64,000 bases of DNA from Myxocyprinus asiaticus (GCF_019703515.2 NC_059346.1:14787001-14851000), one strand, 5' to 3'. Counted from the stretch's first letter, positions 23,121 through 34,640 are shown. The notes: generated by a model not told the origin, from the sequence alone. Made by a program: numbers and translations.

Positions 23121-24560
23121 TAGAGCCTGACCGATATGGGATTTTTGAGACCGATACCGATACTGATTACCGATATGGTGGCCGATATAGTTAATTTTTG
23201 AGCTGGAATGAAAACCTTTTCTATGTGGATGTTCACCGATTTTGCACCGATATGACTATGCAAAGGGACTCAGAAGGCTGCTTTCTTAAACAAATATTTT
23301 TTATCAAAGAATATTTGACATTATTATTATACATTTTCAACAAATTCTAGAAATGAACACTGAGAAAATAAAGAATAACAAAAAATACAATAAATAGCTT
23401 AAAAAAACATAAGTACTGTATGTTTAGTATCAGTCAGTTGCTGACCATTAAAATAAAGAATAAATTCATATAAAATAAATAGCTAAATAAACATCAGTAC
23501 TGTTTAGTATCAGTCAAATGCTGAGCATTAAAATAAAGAATAAATAAAAATAAAATAAATAGCTAAATAAACAACAATACTGTTTAGTATCAGTCAAATG
23601 CTGACCATTAAAATAAAGAATAAATAAAAATAAAATAAATAGCTAAATAAACATCAGTAGTACTGTTTAGTATCAGTCAAATGCTGAATATATTAATACT
23701 GCCAGTCAATTAAAGTAGTAAAACAAGAAGCATTTACACCTGCTGAGACAAGAGAAAAACAGCGGCAGCGGTGTTACACCGCATTCTGCTATACAAGTTC
23801 AGGGGAAACTTTCAACGGTGGAAAACCAAACTTTTAAATATTACATTTTATAAATGCAACGACTGGAATTGTTCGGTTGAAGGGGGTACCAAACTGTGAA
23901 TCCTGATCAAAACAGTTTGGTAAATACATGTTTACACATTAGCTTCCACTCAGCTGACAAGCAATGAAAGTAGCTATGTGGTTAGCTAGTTAGCTATAAG
24001 CTTGTTGTCACAGAGAGTAAAAGATGGACCAGCATTGCATCTCACCAACTAGGTAACAGCGTAGTGTGAAATCAACACTCAACAGACACAATCTACCACC
24101 ACCACACTGTTGTCTGTTGAGCTGCAAAAAGATGCTCTGATGTTTACCTTTAAATCTGCTACATTACTTACTGCACTGACAAACTATAGCTGGCTAACAG
24201 CAAACAGACATAAGTGACATGGTTGTCAGGGACAGGGTTAACGTTATATTAGTTATATTGAAAAGGGAGAATGATGGGGTCATTTGTTATTAACTTTCCA
24301 GTATGTATTTCACAAACTAGTTAGCAACGTACCGTGAAGACACCGCTTAACACTGCACCGCTTAATTTCGCCTTGTCTGCAGAGCCACCGTCAGCTCAGC
24401 TCTGTAAACATTGGAGTCGGAGCGTGCTCTGCTGGACAAACTACATAATGACACCAATTCTAAAGCATTGTTTTCTGCATTATATGTTCTGAAAAAAAGT
24501 TTTCATATCTGCGCATATCGGTAAAATATACGCCGATACCAATATATCGGTCGGGCACTA
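23121..24560. mobile_element. hAT-like non-autonomous element inserted in an older element
   Basis: Terminal inverted repeats TAGAGCCTGACCGATAT and (inverted) TAGTGCCCGACCGATAT. The 8 bases on each side, ATATTAAC and ATATTATC, match at 7 of 8 positions, as expected for an 8-bp hAT-type target duplication. It contains an 80-bp tandem repeat. I see no transposase frame, so mobility would need a partner element. The hAT assignment rests on duplication length only. Confidence 0.75.
23383..23690. repeat. 80-bp tandem repeat, about 4 units
   Basis: The word CAGTCA(G/A)(T/A)TGCTGA recurs at 23431, 23511, 23591 and 23674, giving periods of 80, 80 and 83. The intervening AT-rich sequence (AAATAAAGAATAAAT and AGCTAAATAAACA) is nearly identical between units. 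It lies inside the hAT-like element. Confidence 0.9.
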
Positions 24561-25730
24561 ATATTATCACACGCTCACGCACCAAATGTGGGTAGAAATC
24601 GGCAGTGGCAGGAAGCCTCACTCCATCACCCTTACTCGCCACTTTGGCGGGTGGCTGCAGCCGAATCAAATTTAATTGTATTCATCTCGTGTTCAGCGTT
24701 TTATAAGCAGTAAATATGCACAGTTTGCAGATACCATACAAATGAATGGAGAGAGCCGTAAACTGACAACTACCTGTCGCAAAATCGTCCTTGACTTCTC
24801 TTATAAAAAAGCAATTTTATCGTAGTGAACTCCACACTTAGTTTACTACAAAAGGATGGTTTAGTGTAAAACATCATGAAGATTAGCGAACAGGCGGTCA
24901 GTTAATTAAGTGATGAGCTGTTTCCTCACAAAAGCAGTTTATTCAGCACACTGAAGCATCTCCTCCATAGACATCCATTCAAAAAGAACGGCCTCTTGTC
25001 TCCACATAGAATGTATTTGGGACCGCTGCGTTATGCTATTCTATGCTAACCTTGTACACTCCCCAGCCAGACGGGCTCTGGCTTTACTCGATATAGCAGC
25101 GGCCGACGGAGGCCACAAAACGTATGTGACCCATTTGAATTCTACTAAGAATCTTCTACTTTAATGCGCTATATCGAGGAAGACGAACCTCTCTAACTGA
25201 TGAGGTAAAGAGACAACAGTGTGCCATGCATCAACAGCAATTACAAGGTTTTTAAAATACACCTCATCATCCAAACTAAAATGTTTTACTGAAGTAACTC
25301 TAACTGGTAACTGGTATAGATGCATATTAAATTGATTAGGGCGAATCTAAAAGACTTCATTTTTATTATTATTAATTCTTCTGTCATCATTCACTCAACT
25401 TTATCTTGATCCAAACCCATAGGACTTTCTTTCTTCCATGATTGGAAAAAAGATTCATACATTTTTCTATTTATGTAAAAAGTTGCAATGAAGGTGAATG
25501 GTGACTAATCTACCTAGCATCTACTTTTGTACTCCATGGAATTAGTAACTGTGAAGGTTGTAGTTAAAGGTTTCTATTTGTTTTTCATAACAAATACTGT
25601 TTATTTTTTAGAAAGACTATCTACATTAGCTTAACCACATTCATGTGGAGGCATTCATGGTCTGACCTGTGCTTATGGCCTTATTATTACAAATGTCACT
25701 GTTTAAAAAAGAGCAATGGTAAATTTTCAA

Positions 25731-25769
25731 ATAGGCAAGTATAATTTAGAATTAATTATACTTGCCTAT
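25731..25769. repeat. Perfect 16-bp inverted repeat, 7-nt loop
   Basis: ATAGGCAAGTATAATT, loop TAGAATT, then the exact reverse complement, in non-coding intron DNA. Confidence 0.9.
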
Positions 25770-26068
25770 AATTATCTGGACTTCCATGGACAAATTATTG
25801 ACAAAGTTTTTCTCCTGTTCTAACTGGCCATGTTTGCCTTCAGATATTCTAAGAGATGACTTAAATCATTAGGCATGTTTCCTGCTGAACTCATTATTCT
25901 TGTTCAAATAATGTCCAAAACAAATGTATGCGGTTACAGTCTCCAGTTGCTTTTAGCCCTTTTTGTGGGGTAGGGGATTTTGGCTAGTGAAAATGCTGAG
26001 TGGCTAGTGACTTTGGAATACCACTAGCCACAGTGGCTGGTGAGCCAAAAAGTTAATGTCAAGCCCTG

Positions 26069-28985
26069 ACACCGGCAATTACACCAGGGGTTACAGTGTG
26101 AAGAATTTACATGTTTCAATAGATCATGGTATAAATTGAGGGGGGTTGTACTTGTTTTGATTATTGGTGGGGGCGTAGATTCCCACCCCCCCTGGAATCT
26201 ACGCAGTGCCACGGAGTGCAAATCACATAGTTTTCCATTAAATAAGGACAAAGATTATTTACTCTAGCCATCACTGGATGATCTTTTGTGAACTTTTATC
26301 TTCCATAGAGCCTACACAATGTATTTTCAATTACAAGTATGTGGTTTTGTGGTTTGACAGCTTGAATGAAAGACCTATTTAAGGCAACATACAGAGAAAT
26401 TGAATCATCACTTTGTTCATTCTTGAAGTACAAAAACCTTCTTAACTTTGGACTGCCTTCTGCTTTGCTGCATCAGCTCATCCTCTGTGTGTGATACCCG
26501 TGCTTTTACTACCCGTGACCCGGCTTCAGTAAATGTTATATCATGCCCTTGTGGTCTCCCAGCGCTATTATACCACACTATTAAATGGAAGGCCAATTGA
26601 GTGAATTGGAAAGCACACAAATTAGGCTTGTAATTTAAATGTCGGCTAATTTTAATATGTCGATGCCTCAAAAATACAGTATATTGATAAAATATAGTGC
26701 CGATCAATAATCGATATATAGATTTATGACATCCCTAGTAGTAACAGTGCTATTACTAAGGGATCTCTAAAGTTTATGTTCCATTTCAGCCTTAATCAAA
26801 TCATGTAAAGTGCCTGTTTTTTTTCCAGTAAGCCAAAAAGACAGCATCTTCTCAAACATCCTAAATATAGATAATAGAGAAGGTCAAACCATCCTGCTTT
26901 TAACATGGTAATATTTTTTTCATGGCAGCATTTATTTTCACATAATTTCTTCAGTGATGCACGATTAATAAAATGTATTATGCTTTTGGCCAGGAATACA
27001 GAAATTTATTTGAATGTGTTACAAACATTTGTGTTTGAGAAACAGCATTAAACTTCAGCCACATGAAGCAGAACATGATAAACTTCAAGTCCAGCCACTG
27101 AGAATAATTTACTCCTAATGAATTTGTATCTGACTAAACAGATGACACATTATGCTGATGTGGTTGTGAAGTATTTATAAATGTGATGTATTTGGACAAT
27201 TGGTATTAATTCTGCCAGGTCCAGCATATCTGAAATCCATCCAAACTGAGCCAAATGTTGTTTTAGATAATAGATATATCCATATGCAATGGAGAAAAAC
27301 AGCATCCTACACTATATCAAAATGATATGCATTAATTTAATCAAACACAAGCTAATACAATTTTTAAAGATTTAATTTATTGATTTAAGTTATGGAATGT
27401 TTTATTTGTTTAGACTCTTGACTCTTTTATTATAACTGTAGTATTAATAATGGACAGTTGAAAAGGGCATAAATGTATTGTTGGGGGTTTAGAATTTAGG
27501 TCAAGTTGTCTGGTAGCAACACATAAACTGAAGGTGATGAAATGTTTCACCATTATCATGCTGACTGCTGAGTCATACTTCTGCAGACAGAAACCACCTC
27601 TTAATATATTTTTATTATAAATTAAATTAATACAATAATACAAATATATTATTCAGAAATGATCAGTTGCATTATTAGATTTTTTTTTAAAACAGTAATG
27701 AGTTAACATAGAACTGTTCAATGATGTTAAGTGTTCAAAAGTGAACAATGAATAATACATTATGTCAGAATTAGCTTTTCTTGTCATATCCTCACATAGA
27801 ATAACACTGATTTGCTTTTTAAAACAAAAACAGGGTAGCGTAGGATTCTTTAAAGGAAAAGGAAAAGAAGGTGTTAGGAAAAGAAGAGAAATACTGCATA
27901 AAATAAATAAAAAAAGTATGTGGAAGAGAGAAAGGGACAAATTAGGGTTAGGATTGGTAGTGTTATTAGTTAAGGTAATGTTGTTCATTTTTGTTTTAAC
28001 AGATAACAAAATAGATCAATGGTGAACTTACTTAATGTGTAGTGTGATGCGAAACAGTTAGATTAGTATCTAGAAGATAGACAGTAGTAAAAATTAGTAA
28101 AAGGCAGTCCCTTTAACCCTTATACACATACCTCGGGTCTTAAGTGACCCAGGACCTCATTCCTGAATATATAATAAAATAAAGACCCGAATATGTAAGA
28201 GTGTTTGGTGGAATTCCCATACATTTAAGGGTTAATCCAGCGTTGAGTATCAGAAAGTGTTTATTCTTTGGGCCATTTTGTAGACATTTATCTGTTAACA
28301 TACCAAAACATGTTCAGCTTCATGTTAGCACCATGCATGTTTGTGATGTCATGGGAAATGTGTTGCCCAAGGAGCATGAAATCTCTTCCTGTAGAGCCAT
28401 ATGGACAGTGGACAGATTTAGATCAGCTCCACCCACAGAGTTTCTATAATGGTGTGATATTTCATATTTTATGTATTCCATGCAAATGCGAACCTTTTCA
28501 TATAATGTCTTTTGCTGTGTATACAAAATAATTTGCATGCCTAAAAGTGATTTAATAGAGCAGCATGTGACAGGATCTTTTATTTACAATAGGTTAAGAC
28601 TTTATTGAACCCAGGAGGGATATTTGAAGCAGCTCTAGCTTGATAGCACAGATAATGAGAATCAGTAAAGGCAAGTCAGTTTTATTTGAATAGTGCTTTT
28701 GACAATACATATTGTTTCAAAGCAGCTGAACAGAAAAATAGTGCCTTACAAATCCCCCCAATGAGCAAGCTCAGGGCAAATGTTACAAGGAATGAACTCC
28801 CCAAGATGCTTAAGAAGATGAGGGAAGATACCTTCTAGAGTTTTCAGACTTTGGGGGCTCGAGGACCCTATCCGTGTACTACTAGTCAAATGTTTATTTA
28901 ATACAATATTAAAATTATTAAAATGTTAAATAATGATGTAAGATGGTGTAAGATAATGATTCAGTTGTAACCTTTGGGGTCCACC
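26069..28985 (+). other. sgsm1: sgsm1 intron 2, middle part
   Basis: No exon recognised. It contains a small palindrome at about 26167-26199 (GCGTAGATTCC around a C-run). A stretch near 26630-26745 (ATCGATATATAGATTTATGACATCCCTAG) resembles decayed DNA-transposon ends. A likely dispersed repeat lies near 28670-28860. Reading frames on both strands at 27650-28025 are low-complexity chance frames. Confidence 0.6.
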
Positions 28986-29722
28986 TTAAAGGAATAATAC
29001 ACCCAAAAATGAAAATTTTCTCATTATTCACTTACCCTGATGCCATCCCAGATGTGTATGACTGTCTTTCTTCAGCAGAATACAAATGAAGATTTTAAGA
29101 AGATAGAGCTCTTTCAGATCCTTATAATGGAAGTACATGGGTGCCAGCTCTTTGACAGTCCAAAAGTCACATTTAGGCAGCATAAAAGTAATCCACAAAA
29201 CTCCAGTCTATCAATGAATCAATGAATGTCTTCTGAAGTGAATCAGTTGATAATTAAAAAGTTTTTACTTTAAATATGCGCTTCCATCCAGGGCTCTGAT
29301 GCTGTTTGACATGTCCGAACTCTCACGTGACATTCTTTTAAATTCTCCGAATTCTCGTGTGAATCCGCCGACACGCTTACGTCATGCTTCGGATCAGCTG
29401 CTGGCAGGAAGCGCTTTTTAAAAGTTAATAACATTTTAATTATCTATTTATATTTTACACAAACTTATTGATTTGCTTCAGAAGACATTCATTGATCGAC
29501 TGCAGTCGTGTGGATTAATTTTATGCTGCCTAAATATGACTTTTGAACCGTCAAAGTGCTGGCAACCGTGTACTTCCATTATAAGGACCTGACAGAGCTC
29601 TATCTTCTTCTAAAAATCTTCATTTGTATTCTGTCGAAGAAAGACAGTCATACACATCTGGGATGGCATCAGGGTAAGTGAATAATGAGAGAATTTTCAT
29701 TTTGGGTGAAGTATTCCTTTAA
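28986..29722. mobile_element. TTAA-flanked long foldback MITE
   Basis: Left TTAAAGGAATAATACACCC and right GGGTGAAGTATTCCTTTAA. The two arms are inverted copies of about 300 bp (for example ACATCTGGGATGGCATCAGGG at right against the inverse near 29038). They flank a less AT-rich centre near 29290-29410. About 737 bp and non-coding. Confidence 0.82.
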
Positions 29723-31075
29723 AACAACTGAAGACCATCCTGAAGACGGCTGGTGTCCATTCTAAGGGAGCTGGAGGGATGCAGGGTCTTTGGGTGCACA
29801 TTTCTTGGTAATGGTACCAGAATGTCTTCCAGAGTGCTGGGACTCTTTCTAGACTCTGGCTGAGGTTGAAGTAGTGGTACTGGATGTATAGCAAGTATTG
29901 ACATTCACATGACTTAACATGTGTTACTGGCCACAACACATTTTGAGGCTCCGGTCTATGAGGTGTTATTTTGTTGTATTTTATAAAGTATGACAGCACT
30001 AAATGGCAGCTGTTTCTAATATTATATAACACAGAATGACAGTCCTGTGGTTTTGTTGTCCATTGTGAACTTCTAACCTCCCTGAAGAGTGATTGCGTCT
30101 GTAATTGCTTCCATTGTGTGAATTTGCTTATTCTTACTGAGTAATGTAATAACCCACTCAACCTTTTACCCTTTCAATTCACACACATGCCCACTCAGTG
30201 TGATAAAGCATAGTTATGTGCAACAAATCATTTTTGCACTGGTGGTAGAATTCGTGACCAATGTAATTTCCTTTCACAGCCTGTACTCTTCATTGGGTTT
30301 TTGTTCAGAGTTGAAGCAACAGTTCAGTGTGGTGCCAACACATTTGGGGAGTAACTTGGCAACCCAAGCTGGGAGACTTTCCATGCTATCTCCATGGAAA
30401 CCATTGTCATGCTGCTGAGACATCAGGGACAGCCATTCTCCAAATAGACCCCCACAGTCTCTCTCTCTCTCATGCATACACTTACACGCGTATGACGGAG
30501 TCTTTACCTATCAATGCACACTACAATCCAAAGCCTCATCAATAATAATTACAGCTTTGCACACCATTAATAACTATTTATTGACAGATCTCTTTGCACA
30601 TACTGCATCAGTGATGTTTAATTCAGGCATGGCAATACACTCGTTCACACTGATGTATTGCAATTAGACAAGATATTTTGTGTGTTTTCAAGCAATGTAT
30701 CTGGCTTTTGTCTCGCAACTGTTTTTGAAATCATCTCTGTTGAAGAAATGGACAAATGGGTAAAGAGAGAGCAAAACATCTCATTAGTTTATCTGTGTGT
30801 TGAGTCAGACCCAGAGGAAAAGCTTTCATGAACTTATAACCTCATGAAAGATCCACTCCAGGGTTTATCAGAGAGGCTGCCTGGCATGCCGTCCTGTAGC
30901 TGAGTCCTGGGAATTATTTCTTCCTCAATTAATCTAATTTAATGTGGTTTACATGCAGAATCCAATAGGCTGCTTTGGTTGATGTATTTTGCTAATATGC
31001 ATGAAGTGGGACTTTATGTTTCTATAAAGAAAATAACAGAGCATAGACAACTAACTGGAAAAATACAAATAATAT
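29723..31075 (+). other. sgsm1: sgsm1 intron 2, stretch without features
   Basis: No repeat family or exon is recognised with confidence. The minus-strand frame near 29697-30161 overlaps the foldback end and shows no domain. Confidence 0.55.
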
Positions 31076-31302
31076 TGTAACAGTTAAAAGATGGGCAAGG
31101 AGGAGGCGGGAACCAGTTGAACAGTAAACATAAAGTTTAATGGTAAACTTAAAAACCAACATAAACAAACGTGCAGCGTGGCCGCGTGTGTCTCTCTCTC
31201 TAACTGGCGCCTCCGTCTCGTCTTTATCCCCCTTCCAGCTGATTAACCCGATTCAGGGCCGCCGTGTGTCTTCACGCCTGGCCCCACCCTCCTCCTCGTC
31301 AC
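31076..31302 (-). repeat. LTR A of the composite
   Basis: Begins TGTAACAGTTAAAAGATGG and ends near CCTCGTCAC. It shares most of its length with LTR C (for example AACATAAAGTTTAATGGTAA). The right boundary is approximate. Confidence 0.7.
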
Positions 31303-31527
31303 CCTCCTCCATCACCCGACTCAGATCGGGGAAACCCCCGGCATGACGCACTCCCCTCCCTTCCTGGTGGGGGGGCGTTGCCTTGCAGGTCTTCCCTGCC
31401 TTTCTGGAGCCCTGGGAGAGACGAGGGGAGGGAAAGGTGAGAGGGAAAGAGCGAGGCGGAGTGACAGAGAGAGAGAGAAAAACTTGTTCCCAGTTCCCGG
31501 ACGCACTGTTGCCTGGTCCTCAAACGC

Positions 31528-31719
31528 TCCTCCGCCCTCTGGCGGACGCCAGCTTACTCCTCCCCTGGCGGACAGTAGCGATTCCTCCAGCCTCTGGTGG
31601 ACGGAACCGCTCCTCCCCTTCTTTGACGGACGGCCGCAGCTCCTGCAGCTCTTGGCAGCCAGCAGTGACCCCTCCATCCCCAGGCAGATGGCCACAGCTG
31701 CTCCTTTGGCGGACAGAAG
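31528..31719. repeat. Degenerate 25-30 bp repeat in internal region 1
   Basis: About seven diverged units built on TCCTCC...CTCTGGCGGACGG. The same unit type recurs in internal region 2 (about 32010-32140). The long open frames here on both strands come from this composition and not from genes. Confidence 0.7.
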
Positions 31720-31773
31720 TGGCGAGGACTCCACGACAGCGTATCCCTCCTCCTTCTCGGATTTCAGCACTAC

Positions 31774-31977
31774 TGTAATAGGTAAGGACAGGCAAGGAGG
31801 AGGCGGGAACCGGCTGAACAGTAAACATAAACTTTAATGATATAAATGAACTTAAAACAACATAAAACATAAGGACACAGACCATCTCCGGCTGCCCCTT
31901 ATCTCGCTCTCCCATTGATCAGGTGATTCAGCACTGGCCGTGCTCCATCACGGCCTGGCCATGCCCTCCTCGTCACA
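31774..31977 (-). repeat. LTR B of the composite (diverged)
   Basis: TGTAATAGGTAAGGACAGG at its start and CTCCTCGTCACA at its end. It shares GGCAAGGAGGAGGCGGGAACC and the TAAACATAAA word with LTRs A and C, but its middle is different. Confidence 0.7.
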
Positions 31978-32195
31978 CTCCTCCCCCGCCTGATTCAGGT
32001 TGGGGCACCACTGGTCCTGGCAGACGGAACTGCTCCTCCCCTTCCCGGCAGACGGCCGTGGTTTCTCCGGCTCTCGGCGGCCGGCAACAACCCCTCCGTT
32101 CCCAGGCAGACAGCCAAGGCTGCTCCTCTGGCAGATGGCAGTGGTGAGGACTCCGCAACAGTGCATCCCTCCTCCCTCCTGGGATTCGGCACCAC

Positions 32196-32372
32196 TGTAG
32201 TTAAAAGATGGGCAAGGAGAAGGTGGGAACCGTAAACATAAAGTTTAATGGTAAACTTAAAACCAACATATACAAACGTGCAGTGCGGCCGCATGCGTCT
32301 CTCTTTCTTGAACTTGCGTCTCCATCTCATCTTTATCCCCCTCCTGGCTGATTAGCCCGATTCAGGGCCACA
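32196..32372 (-). repeat. LTR C of the composite
   Basis: Begins TGTAGTTAAAAGATGGGC and ends GGGCCACA directly before the AATAT duplication. Compared with LTR A it lacks about 10 bp near the start and about 45 bp near the end. Confidence 0.72.
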
Positions 32373-32548
32373 AATATCATATAACGGAACCAGCTTAACC
32401 TCGTGTGACCCCTCGTACACGTGTGGATGTTGTATTTTGGATTCGCTATATGCAACACAGTGGTAATCAGAATTAATATTCTTAAATTCATATTTAAGTG
32501 AATTCAGAATTCATAACCTATAATTTTATTTTAACATAGTTGGCAGTG

Positions 32549-32959
32549 TCACCTGGAGTCGCAAGTTCGAATCCAGGGTGTGTTGAGTGACTCCAGTCAG
32601 GCTTCCTAAGCATCCAGTTGGCCCGGTTGCTAGGGTGGGTAGAGTCACGTTGGGTTAACCTCCTCGTGGTTGCTATAATGTGTGGTTCTCGCTCTCTGTG
32701 GGGTGCGTGGTGAGTTGTGCGTGGATGCCGCGGAGAATAGCGTGAATCCTCCACACGTGCTAGGTCTCCGCGGTAACATGCTCAACAAGCCACGTTATAA
32801 GATGCGTGGATTGACAGTCTCAGACGTGGAGGCAACTGAGAATCGTCCTCCGCTACCCGGATTGAGGCAAGTCACAACGCCACCACGAGGACCTAGAGCG
32901 CATTGGAAATTGGGCATTCCAAATTGGGGAGAAAAAGGGGAGAATCCAAAAAAAAAAAA
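32549..32959 (+). mobile_element. tRNA-derived SINE, 5'-truncated, copy 1
   Basis: Starts within a tRNA-like head (B box AAGTTCGAATCC near 32560), followed by a conserved body and an A-rich tail. It is flanked by a 16-bp target duplication with one mismatch: AACATAGTTGGCAGTG (32533-32548) and AACATTGTTGGCAGTG (32960-32975). The body matches minus-strand copies at 60930-61357 and 62943-63308, including the 3' words GGGCATTCCAAATTGGG. No protein is encoded. Insertion needs LINE machinery in trans, as for all SINEs. Confidence 0.88.
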
Positions 32960-32975
32960 AACATTGTTGGCAGTG

Positions 32976-33573
32976 ATTGGATGGTGCTGACCATTTGAAT
33001 CAGAATTAATTACACTCCTGGAAACATATTAAACAATTTGATTAAAAAGAAATCTGACCTTCTATAGCTTGGTATTATTTAAAATTTCACAACTTAGTCC
33101 CGCTGTCCACATATGTTGCCATAAACTTTTAGGAAAACTATTTGCTCTAGAAATGATTTATTTTTATTTTTTTGCATGTTTATTAGATGCTACTAGTTAC
33201 AAATCAAAAAGGGAAGTAGAAAAACCTCACAGCAGTCACACTCGGGTCTCAGGATGATAACATTTATGTTGGCTTTTCTTTGAATACCTTGTGCTTTTCA
33301 AAGATGATAAAACCAAATAATCTTTGTTGGATTTAGTATTACAAATTTAAATTATATAGGCCTATTATATTACCAATTTAAATTAGAAATTAAACATGAT
33401 AAATGCTCAGTATGATTTAAGGACCCTACAGTGATGTCAAAGTGACAAACCAGTCTTGCCAACAACTATTTTTTTAGAGAAGAAAATTAGTATTTTTTAA
33501 GTATTAAAAAGGTTAATATTCCATTGATTGCAATCATTCTGTCTCTCAGCGAAGAAGCTGAGAGAAAAAAAAA
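32976..33573 (+). other. sgsm1: sgsm1 intron 2, short unannotated stretch
   Basis: AT-rich with no exon. A small inverted pair, TCTCTCAGC/GCTGAGAGA, occurs at about 33541-33564, just before the DIRS fragment. Confidence 0.55.
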
Positions 33574-34100
33574 AATCACAACAGGTAGACCTGTTCGCTT
33601 CCCGGGAATCCTCCCAATGCCCGCTCTGGTATTCCCTGATGGGAGCCCCCCTCGAGACAGACGCGCTGGCACACAGCTGGTCCCGGGGGCTGCGCAAATA
33701 TGCATTCCCCCCAGTGAGCCTTCTTGCACAGACCCTGTGCAAGGTCAGGGAGGACGAGGAACAAGTCACCCTCGTGGCCCCATACTGGCCCACTCAGACT
33801 TGGTTCTCGGACCTCACGCTCCTCGCGACAGCACCTCCCTGGCGGATTCCCCTGAGGAAGGACCTTCTTTCTCAGGGACGGGGCACCCTCTGGCATCCGC
33901 GCCCAGACCTCTGGAATCTCCATGTCTGGCCCCTGACGGTACGCGGAAGGTCTAAGCGGTCTACCACCAGCAGTCGTAGACACGATCACTCAAGCCAGAG
34001 CTCCCTCTACCAGGCAGCTTTATGCCCTAAAGTGGCGCTTATTCATGAATTGGTGTTCTTTCCAGCTGGCTCCCATGCTAGTTACTTCGCTTCCCCCCCT
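33574..34100 (+). pseudogene. DIRS-like RT/RNase H and recombinase remnant
   Basis: From about 33577 the frame reads QQVDLFASRESSQCPLWYSL and later GLRKYAFPPVSLLAQTLCK and LVAPYWPTQTWFSDL. These blocks are typical of the RNase H end of DIRS-group polyproteins. Near 33950 the conserved reading changes frame: the other frame gives TITQARAPSTRQLYALKWR, the N-terminal start of the element's tyrosine recombinase. It then decays after about 34060. The catalytic Arg/His/Tyr region is absent. It is a dead fragment on the sgsm1 coding strand, with no splice-compatible link to the gene. Confidence 0.8.
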
Positions 34101-34640
34101 CAGGGATGTGGGGAATTACATGACGTCTTTTGGGGCGTTGAGGGAGGTTACGTGCAGTCTGATGCACCTGCTATTACGCACGCAGCAGATTGCTTGCACC
34201 TGCATCGGCAGTTCACGTAACATGGTTCAGCTGTTGTGCCGTTTTTCCATAGGGACCCCTAGTGTCACTACATCGACACAACGTCGAGTGAGTGACAGAA
34301 GGGGAACGTCTCGGTTACTGTCGTAACCTCCGTTCCCTGATGGAGGGAACGAGACGTTGTGTCCCTCTTGCCACAACGCTGTACTAGCCACTGAAATGGC
34401 CGGGACCGTGTCTTGGCTCCTCAGCACAAAACCTGAATGAATCCTACATTCCAGCTCCCTTTTATACCCGTATGTCCGGGGAGTGGCATGCAAATTCCAC
34501 TCTGCAATTCTCATTGGCCTTTTCTCAAAGATCTGAGGTGAGCGGGGCTCTCAAGAGCGATCCCTAGTGTCACTACATCGACACAATATCTCGTTCTCTC
34601 CATCAGGGAACGGAGGTTACGACAGTAACCGAGACGTTTC
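33574..34640 (+). mobile_element. DIRS-like (tyrosine-recombinase) retroelement fragment with 3' terminus
   Basis: The 5' part encodes the end of a reverse transcriptase/RNase H region and the start of a tyrosine recombinase region. It is followed by a terminal module of inverted and direct repeats. Inverted arms lie at 34304-34363 and 34580-34639 (AACGTCTCGGTTACTGTCG and its inverse). The word CCCTAGTGTCACTACATCGA also occurs as a direct repeat near 34256 and 34562. Most of the recombinase is missing. A related minus-strand 3' end lies at 60547-60877. Confidence 0.82.

Larger units (their letters stand above)
23104..26068. mobile_element. Old DNA element with inverted ends, split by an inner element
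   Basis: The left end CAGGGCTTGATATTAAC is an inverted match to the right end GTTAATGTCAAGCCCTG, and the right flank continues with CACTAGCCACAGTGGCTGG. The inner element at 23121-24560 interrupts it 17 bp from its left end. No transposase is recognised in the remainder. A perfect 16-bp hairpin lies at 25731-25769. Confidence 0.65.
31076..32372 (-). mobile_element. Short non-autonomous LTR composite (LTR-int-LTR-int-LTR)
   Basis: Bounded by TG...CA-type ends and flanked on both sides by a perfect 5-bp duplication, AATAT (31071-31075 and 32373-32377). It contains three LTR-like segments starting TGTAA or TGTAG at 31076, 31774 and 32196, with two short internal regions between them. Just inside LTRs 2 and 3 are primer-site-like sequences; the better one (minus strand TGGTGCCGAATCCC, ending at 32194) resembles the tRNA-Phe 3' end. 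There is no gag or pol. The internal parts are GC-rich and composed of degenerate repeats. It lies in sgsm1 intron 2. Confidence 0.8.

Noticed and set aside
23383..23690. CRISPR-like regularly spaced repeat
   Set aside because: The period is a continuous 80-bp tandem repeat without distinct spacers, in a vertebrate intron.
22430..26190. A third, outer transposon defined by C-run segments near 22430 and 26130
   Set aside because: The inverted similarity is real but diverged and low in complexity, so I mention it only within the intron description.
27653..28025. Overlapping open frames on both strands
   Set aside because: Low-complexity AG/CT-rich DNA with no domain or plausible splice sites.
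31321..32330. Several long overlapping frames on both strands
   Set aside because: They arise from GC-rich degenerate repeats inside the non-coding LTR composite.
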